Source: Eubacteriales bacterium
Lineage (GTDB): Bacteria > Bacillota_A > Clostridia > Christensenellales > Aristaeellaceae
Reading direction: 5' to 3'
NCBI GenBank assembly: GCA_030528845.1
Contig: JAUMYC010000090.1
Location: 1-9,709, forward strand
Length of the DNA: 9,709 nucleotides
The notes under the pieces were generated by a model. It made no database searches. It was not told the DNA's origin and saw only the letters and a program-made list of their open reading frames with translations. Positions 6,169-9,709 of this stretch are shown piece by piece (position 1 is the first letter of the stretch; the number at the start of each line of letters is the position of its first letter). Both the position numbers and the translations under genes were made by a program.

Positions 6169-6174
6169 TATAAT
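6169..6174 (+). promoter_or_regulatory. -10 element upstream of the EamA-type transporter
   Basis: A perfect TATAAT lies 47 bases before the GTG start of the transporter. No good -35 box is present at 16-18 bases upstream (best 3 of 6, TGTGCA at 6146-6151). It may need an activator or be weak. Other TATAAT-like boxes in 6050-6100 make this a divergent control region for spoIIID and the transporter. Confidence 0.45.
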
Positions 6175-6221
6175 ACCCATATATCGCCCCTTCATCCCCA
6201 TACAGAAAGGTCGGATCCCCC

Positions 6222-7109
6222 GTGCTGCTCGGCATCCTCATCCTCGTGCTCACTTTGCTCTTTTCCTGGCAGTCCCTCTGCGCGCGCAAATACACCGAAA
6301 GCTACGCCGGCCCGAACCCCGCGCACGCTTCCAACGTCTACAACATCATTTACGGCTGCGTCATCGCCTTTCTCACCTTCTGTCTCGGCCATTTCCGCTT
6401 TGCGCCCAGCCTGCCCACCATCCTGCTGGGCATGGTCAATTCCGTCGTGCTCATCACCTACAACCGCGCTCTGGTGCGCGGCTCCGTGCTCGGCCCCTAT
6501 TCCTTCCTCATGGTCTTCCCGCTCTCCGGCGGCATCCTCGTCCCCATGGTCTACAACCTCCTCTTCATGGGCGAGCGCCTCTCCGGCCTGCAATTTTTAG
6601 GCATCGGCGTGCTCATGGCCGCGATCCTCATCATGAACAAGAGCGGCCTCCGGTTTCAGGGCGAGCGTCCTCCGCGCGCCTATTTCGTCAGCTGCATCAC
6701 TCTCTTTTTCGTCAACGGCTTCTACGGCCAGCTCATGAACATCCAGCAATCCGTCATGCAGGGCGCGCAGCGCGAGGAGATGATCATCATCACCTATGCC
6801 CTCACGGGCCTTGCCTCCCTCGCGCTGATGCTGCGCCGCCCGGGCGAATTGAAGGCCGGCCTGCGCATGGGCAAAAATGCCGCGCTGCTGGCCGGCGTCG
6901 CCTGCGTCATCGCCACCTCCGCCACCAACCTCATGGTCTATCTGCTCTCCGTCATGGAAAATACGACCATCCTCTTTGCCATCGACAACGGCGGCGTGAT
7001 GCTGCTCTCCGCGCTCTATGCCATCGTCTTTTTCAAGGAAAAGGCCACTCCCAGCCAGCTCACCGGCATGGCGCTCGCCGTGGCGAGCATCGTGCTTCTG
7101 AGCATCTGA
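6222..7109 (+). CDS. EamA/DMT-superfamily transporter
   Basis: This 295-residue, very hydrophobic membrane protein appears to have about ten helices arranged as two EamA halves. It starts with a helix in the first residues (LLGILILVLTLLFSWQSL). The first half closes with SFLMVFPLSGGILVPMVYNLLFMGERLSGLQFLGIGVLMAAILIMN (about 94-139), and the second half repeats the pattern with TTILFAIDNGGVMLLSALYAIVFFKEK ATPSQLTGMALAVASIVLL at the end. The short MGERLS and FKEKATPSQ loops before the last helix of each half are typical of the family. Members move small metabolites or drugs; the substrate here cannot be assigned. The GTG start at 6222 follows GAAAGG (6205-6210). It points toward the ribosomal operon, and its own terminator follows directly. 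Confidence 0.87.
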   Translation: MLLGILILVLTLLFSWQSLCARKYTESYAGPNPAHASNVYNIIYGCVIAFLTFCLGHFRFAPSLPTILLGMVNSVVLITYNRALVRGSVLGPYSFLMVFPLSGGILVPMVYNLLFMGERLSGLQFLGIGVLMAAILIMNKSGLRFQGERPPRAYFVSCITLFFVNGFYGQLMNIQQSVMQGAQREEMIIITYALTGLASLALMLRRPGELKAGLRMGKNAALLAGVACVIATSATNLMVYLLSVMENTTILFAIDNGGVMLLSALYAIVFFKEKATPSQLTGMALAVASIVLLSI

Positions 7110-7130
7110 CCCGGCCGCAAAAAAGCCGAC

Positions 7131-7166
7131 CGCCCCTCCTCCGCCTGCGGAGGAGGGGCGTTTTTT
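7131..7166 (+). terminator. rho-independent terminator after the EamA-type transporter
   Basis: A perfect 13-base-pair stem (7131-7143 with 7148-7160), the loop CCTG and six T (7161-7166). It begins 21 bases after the stop codon. An A6 run at 7119-7124 means that on the minus strand the same hairpin is followed, six bases later, by a T-run, so it may also serve as a backup terminator for the ribosomal operon. Confidence 0.93.
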
Positions 7167-7172
7167 CGCACG

Positions 7173-7204
7173 AAAAAACCCGCCTTCCACGAAGGGAAAG
7201 CGGG
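7173..7204 (-). terminator. rho-independent terminator after rplA
   Basis: On the minus strand a 10-base-pair stem with one G-U (7195-7204 with 7179-7188), the loop CTTCGT and six T (7173-7178). It starts 17 bases after the rplA stop. It shows that the tuf-to-rplA transcript ends here instead of reading into rplJ. Confidence 0.92.
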
Positions 7205-7221
7205 TCGAAGATCGGTACAAA

Positions 7222-7908
7222 TCAGAACTTCAGGGAGTTCACCTTGATACCGGGGCCCATCGTGCTGGAGATAACAGCAGAACGGACGTAGGTGCCCTTG
7301 GCAGCGGCGGGCTTGGCCTTGATGATGGCCTCCATCAGAGTGCGGAGGTTCTCGGTCAGGGCTTCGGCGGTGAAGGACGCCTTGCCGATGGGGCAGTGGA
7401 CGATAGCGGTCTTGTCGACGCGATATTCGACCTTACCGGCTTTGATCTCTTTCAGAGCCTTGGTGATATCGGTGGTGACGGTGCCGGACTTCGGGTTCGG
7501 CATCAGGCCCTTCGGGCCGAGCACGCGGCCCAGACGGCCGACCAGACCCATCATGTCAGGGGTGGCCACGCAGACGTCGAAATCGAACCAGCCGCCCTGG
7601 ATCTTGGCGACCATGTCTTCCGCACCAACGTAATCCGCGCCGGCGGCTTCGGCTTCGGCCACGCGGTCAGCCTTACAGATGACCAGAACGCGGACGGTCT
7701 TGCCGGTGCCGTTGGGCAGGACGACGGCGCCGCGGACCTGCTGGTCGGCGTGGCGCGGGTCAACGCCCAGACGCACGGAGACTTCGATGGTTTCGTCAAA
7801 CTTGGACTTGGCGGTCTGCTTCACGATGGCGATCGCCTCTTCCGGATCATACTGCTTGAGCCTGTCGATCAGCTTGGCGCTGTCCTGATACTTCTTGCCT
7901 CTAAACAT
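7222..7908 (-). CDS. rplA: 50S ribosomal protein L1
   Basis: This 228-residue protein of the 50S L1 stalk helps release deacylated tRNA and in many bacteria represses its own mRNA. The N-terminus [26 protein letters not shown] and the signature [23 protein letters not shown] (about 119-141) are clear, and the length is normal (about 230). The ATG at 7908 follows AAGGAGG (7916-7922). The open frame extends 15 codons upstream, but those codons cover the ribosome site and a hairpin, so they are not coding. It is last in the operon. Confidence 0.98.
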   Translation of the reverse strand: MFRGKKYQDSAKLIDRLKQYDPEEAIAIVKQTAKSKFDETIEVSVRLGVDPRHADQQVRGAVVLPNGTGKTVRVLVICKADRVAEAEAAGADYVGAEDMVAKIQGGWFDFDVCVATPDMMGLVGRLGRVLGPKGLMPNPKSGTVTTDITKALKEIKAGKVEYRVDKTAIVHCPIGKASFTAEALTENLRTLMEAIIKAKPAAAKGTYVRSAVISSTMGPGIKVNSLKF

Positions 7909-7921
7909 TTTTCTTCCTCCT

Positions 7922-7952
7922 TGTGGTGATGACGGGGTTTTCCCCTCCCACA
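7922..7952 (-). promoter_or_regulatory. candidate L1 operator in the rplA leader
   Basis: In the transcript an outer stem UGUGG/CCACA (7948-7952 with 7922-7926) is separated from an inner stem GGGG/CCCC (loop AAAA) by GA on the 5' side and GUCAUCA on the 3' side. L1 binds 23S rRNA at helices 76-77, where GUGG-GA precedes a stem and an asymmetric loop leads back to CCAC; the layout here is the same. The last base overlaps the AAGGAGG of rplA, so bound L1 would block initiation. A 7-pair hairpin with a GAAA tetraloop lies just upstream (7963-7980). Confidence 0.65.
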
Positions 7953-7995
7953 TTTTTCGGCCGGAGCGCTTTCGCGCCCCTTAGTCAGATTCTAA

Positions 7996-8421
7996 TCAGT
8001 CGGCGACGGTGACGCCCATGGAGCGAGCGGTGCCGGCGATCATGGAGATGGCGGCTTCCAGAGAAGCGGCGTTCAGATCGGGCATCTTCAGCTCAGCGAT
8101 TTCCTTGAGCTGCGCCTTGGTGATGGTGGCGACCTTGTCGCGGTTCGGACGACCGGAAGCGGTCTCGAGGCCGCAAGCCTTCTTGATCAGAACGGCTGCC
8201 GGAGGCGTCTTGCAGATAAAGGTGAAGGAACGATCCTGGTACACGGTGATGATGACCGGGATGACCAGACCGACCTGCTTGGCGGTGCGATCGTTGAATT
8301 CCTTGCAGAAGCCGGGGATGTTCACGCCGTGCTGACCGAGAGCCGGGCCGATAGGCGGCGCGGGGGTGGCTTTGCCGGCATTGACCTGAAGCTTGATCTG
8401 GGCAGTAATCTTCTTGGCCAT
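7996..8421 (-). CDS. rplK: 50S ribosomal protein L11
   Basis: This 141-residue protein, the normal family length, sits at the GTPase-associated centre with 23S rRNA helices 43-44, where elongation factors act. The N-terminal domain has [15 protein letters not shown] (about 21-35), the proline-rich signature. The C-terminal rRNA-binding half has [11 protein letters not shown] and a tail [11 protein letters not shown]. The ATG at 8421 follows AAGGAGG (8430-8436); codons upstream of it are leader, not protein. It lies before rplA with an 87-base gap that holds the L1-type hairpin. Confidence 0.98.
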   Translation of the reverse strand: MAKKITAQIKLQVNAGKATPAPPIGPALGQHGVNIPGFCKEFNDRTAKQVGLVIPVIITVYQDRSFTFICKTPPAAVLIKKACGLETASGRPNRDKVATITKAQLKEIAELKMPDLNAASLEAAISMIAGTARSMGVTVAD

Positions 8422-8442
8422 GGGGGTTTCCTCCTTAATAAT

Positions 8443-8477
8443 GTGGTTTAGCGGGACGCATGCCTGCGCCCTCCCAC
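8443..8477 (-). promoter_or_regulatory. candidate L1 operator in the rplK leader
   Basis: The transcript forms an outer stem GUGG/CCAC (8474-8477 with 8443-8446), GA on the 5' side, CGCUAAA on the 3' side, and an inner stem GGGCGCA/UGCGUCC with one G-U and the loop GGCA. This is the same plan as the hairpin before rplA, with a different inner stem. It ends six bases before the AAGGAGG of rplK. Repression by L1 at the rplK leader is the classical arrangement in Escherichia coli. Confidence 0.6.
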
Positions 8478-8484
8478 TGTTGCC

Positions 8485-8510
8485 AAAAACCCGCCTGTCT
8501 TCCAAACGGG
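8485..8510 (-). terminator. terminator-like hairpin between nusG and rplK
   Basis: On the minus strand CCCGTTTG pairs with CAGGCGGG (8 pairs, two of them G-U; loop GAAGA) and is followed by TTTTT (8485-8489). It lies 43 bases after the nusG stop and directly before the rplK leader hairpin. The stem is moderate and the T-run short, so partial termination or attenuation fits better than a full stop. I see no clear promoter after it. Confidence 0.6.
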
Positions 8511-8553
8511 TTCAAGCCGTTGTTTGTTGGGGGCCTTCGGGCCGGGAGCCTTC

Positions 8554-9081
8554 TCAGGCTTCGACCTTGAGCACCTCGTCATATTCGAGCTCCACGTCCG
8601 TCTCGCGGCGGAGCATGTTCACCGCCACCTTCACCTTCTTGTTGACTTCGTCAATCTCGGTGACCTTGCCGGTGAAATTCTCGAACAGGCCTGCCAGAAT
8701 GCGTACCTCGTCGCCCACTTCGATGTCGATGGAGGTGACGGTGTGGGTATCGCCAAGAGACAGGATGTCTTCTTCCGTAAGCGGAGTCGGCTTGGATCCC
8801 GGGCCGACAAAGCCCGTGACGCCGCGCGTGTTGCGCACCAGATACCAGGACTCGTTGGTCATAATCATGCGAACCATGACATAGCCCGGCAGGAGCTTGC
8901 GCTGCACCGTCTTTCGCTTATTGTTCTTGATCTCAATAGCCTCCTCGACGGGGATCTTGACCTCGTAGATCAGATCCTGCATGCCGTTGTTTTCAACGGA
9001 CTTTTCGAGGTTGGCCTTGACCTTGTTTTCATAGCCGGAGTAGGTATGCACGACATACCAGAGCGGCGTATTATCTGCCAT
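8554..9081 (-). CDS. nusG: transcription termination/antitermination factor NusG
   Basis: This 175-residue factor binds RNA polymerase and affects pausing, termination and coupling to the ribosome. The NGN domain covers about 1-115 (PLWYVVHTYSGYENKVKANLE at 6-26, RKLLPGYVMVRM at 61-72, VRNTRGVTGFVGPGSKPTPL at 82-101). The KOW domain is at 120-175, with VGDEVRILAGLFENFTGKVTEID (122-144). The length is normal for Bacillota. AGGGAG lies upstream of the ATG. It is 18 bases downstream of secE, the standard pairing. Confidence 0.98.
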   Translation of the reverse strand: MADNTPLWYVVHTYSGYENKVKANLEKSVENNGMQDLIYEVKIPVEEAIEIKNNKRKTVQRKLLPGYVMVRMIMTNESWYLVRNTRGVTGFVGPGSKPTPLTEEDILSLGDTHTVTSIDIEVGDEVRILAGLFENFTGKVTEIDEVNKKVKVAVNMLRRETDVELEYDEVLKVEA

Positions 9082-9099
9082 AGCTTTCTCTCCCTGAGC

Positions 9100-9375
9100 T
9101 TAGCCGACGATGAGCTTCATCAGCGCGCCGGCGCCGGCGTCGAGAACGCCGATGATCACGCCCATGACCGCCATAAAGGCGAGCACCAGCAGCGATACAT
9201 TGATCAGCTCTTTGCGGGTCGGCCAGGTAACCTTCTTCAGCTCGGCAAGCATGTTCTTGAAGGCGCGGAAAATACGGAGACCGAGGTTCTTGAACCAGGC
9301 GATGATCTTGGTGAAGATGTTCGGCTTGGTCGCCTTCGTATCCGGAGTTTTCGCGGCGTTTTCATTCTTGGCCAT
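9100..9375 (-). CDS. secE: preprotein translocase subunit SecE
   Basis: This 91-residue subunit of the SecYEG channel has one membrane helix. A charged N-terminal extension rich in Lys, Ala and Thr (1-20) and an amphipathic helix precede the hallmark ELKKVTWPTRKEL (45-57). One transmembrane helix follows (about 60-80). This is longer than the minimal Bacillus SecE (59 residues) but common in Clostridia. The ATG at 9375 has GGAGGG upstream. It lies between rpmG and nusG, its usual place. Confidence 0.96.
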   Translation of the reverse strand: MAKNENAAKTPDTKATKPNIFTKIIAWFKNLGLRIFRAFKNMLAELKKVTWPTRKELINVSLLVLAFMAVMGVIIGVLDAGAGALMKLIVG

Positions 9376-9397
9376 TATAGCGCCCTCCGTTCTGAAG

Positions 9398-9559
9398 TTA
9401 CTTGGTTTCCCTGTGCGTAGTGTGCTTCTTGCAGAAGCGGCAGTACTTGCTCATTTCGAGCCTGTCAGGGTCATTCTTCTTGTTCTTCATGGTGTTGTAG
9501 TTGCGCTGCTTGCAATCGGTGCAAGCCAGGGTGACTTTGACGCGCTTATCAGAAGCCAT
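9398..9559 (-). CDS. rpmG: 50S ribosomal protein L33 (zinc-ribbon form)
   Basis: This 53-residue protein reads [20 protein letters not shown] and onward to [14 protein letters not shown]. Two CxxC pairs (13/16 and 40/43) mark the zinc-binding form, not the zinc-free paralogue that some Bacillota switch to under zinc starvation. The ATG at 9559 follows AGGAGGG. It lies 22 bases before secE. Confidence 0.97.
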   Translation of the reverse strand: MASDKRVKVTLACTDCKQRNYNTMKNKKNDPDRLEMSKYCRFCKKHTTHRETK

Positions 9560-9614
9560 TTGGTTGCCCTCCTGTTATCCCGCAGGCGTTTTGCACCCGC
9601 GGGGAATCGCCCAT

Positions 9615-9643
9615 GACCGGGAAAAGCACGGCTTTTCCCGGTC
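9615..9643. repeat. perfect inverted repeat between tuf and rpmG
   Basis: Arms GACCGGGAAAAG (9615-9626) and CTTTTCCCGGTC (9632-9643) are perfectly complementary (12 pairs, 13 if the loop closes), with a five-base loop. It starts 14 bases after the tuf stop on the minus strand. No T-tract follows on either strand, so it is not a standard terminator; an RNA processing or stabilising hairpin, or a weak terminator, is possible. Confidence 0.7.
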
Positions 9644-9657
9644 GCGAGCCGGTAGAA

Positions 9658-9709
9658 TTATTCCATGATCTTGATGACAACGCCGGAGCCGACCGTGCGG
9701 CCGCCTTCA
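9658..9709 (-). CDS. tuf: elongation factor Tu, 3' end only
   Basis: The last 16 codons give EGGRTVGSGVVIKIME and a TAA stop at 9658-9660. This is the conserved C-terminus of EF-Tu, the GTPase that brings aminoacyl-tRNA to the ribosome. The rest lies beyond the window edge. Its place before rpmG-secE-nusG is the usual one. Confidence 0.95.
   Translation of the reverse strand, partial: EGGRTVGSGVVIKIME

Noticed and set aside
1..9709. Search for a new defence, mobile or biosynthetic system
   Set aside because: The protein genes are core-type or single household genes, with no integrase, transposase, nuclease-helicase set or direct-repeat array. Novelty here is regulatory and structural, not a new gene system.

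Overview
The window looks like a chromosomal segment of a GC-rich, endospore-lineage Bacillota, most likely a Clostridia relative. The basis is a SpoIIID homologue next to an MreB/Mbl-type gene (the same neighbour order as Bacillus subtilis spoIIID-mbl), a tuf-rpmG-secE-nusG-rplK-rplA run, strong AGGAGG-type ribosome binding sites, and sigma-A-like promoters standing out as AT-rich islands in GC-rich DNA. The genus cannot be named from sequence alone. No phage, plasmid, CRISPR array or defence locus is visible, and this is mostly ordinary core genome.

Layout. (1) 1-95: an array of GC-rich hairpins, part of a repeat family that recurs at 5531-5724. (2) 96-1856, minus: a family-5 solute-binding lipoprotein (peptide ABC transporter type) without its permease in view. 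(3) 1857-2105: a divergent control region with one promoter for the lipoprotein and one for aspartate kinase; a perfect inverted repeat straddles the kinase -10 box. (4) 2106-3431, plus: monofunctional aspartate kinase. (5) 3568-3993, plus: a small flavodoxin-like protein as a single-gene unit with its own promoter and a strong terminator. (6) 4112-5974, minus: spoIIID, a divergent mbl-like gene and a small Cys-rich protein of TIGR04076 type, probably one transcription unit; a multi-hairpin repeat sits between spoIIID and mbl and supplies the end of the spoIIID reading frame. (7) 6222-7109, plus: a ten-helix EamA/DMT-type transporter ending at a terminator that faces the ribosomal operon. (8) 7222-9709, minus: tuf (3' end only), rpmG, secE, nusG, rplK, rplA, then a terminator.

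The most informative finds are in the non-coding parts. The leaders of rplK and rplA each hold a hairpin built on the same plan: a GUGG/CCAC outer stem, a GA on the 5' side, seven unpaired bases on the 3' side, then an inner stem. This plan resembles the L1-binding site of 23S rRNA, so both look like L1 feedback operators, one per gene. A terminator-like hairpin sits between nusG and rplK. The operon ends after rplA, so the usual downstream genes rplJ-rplL-rpoB-rpoC must lie elsewhere. The Mbl-like protein has lost the normal phosphate-2 loop of the actin fold.

No stretch over 300 bases lacks a gene. The two longest gaps are 1857-2105 and 5975-6221; both are divergent promoter regions and are described below.
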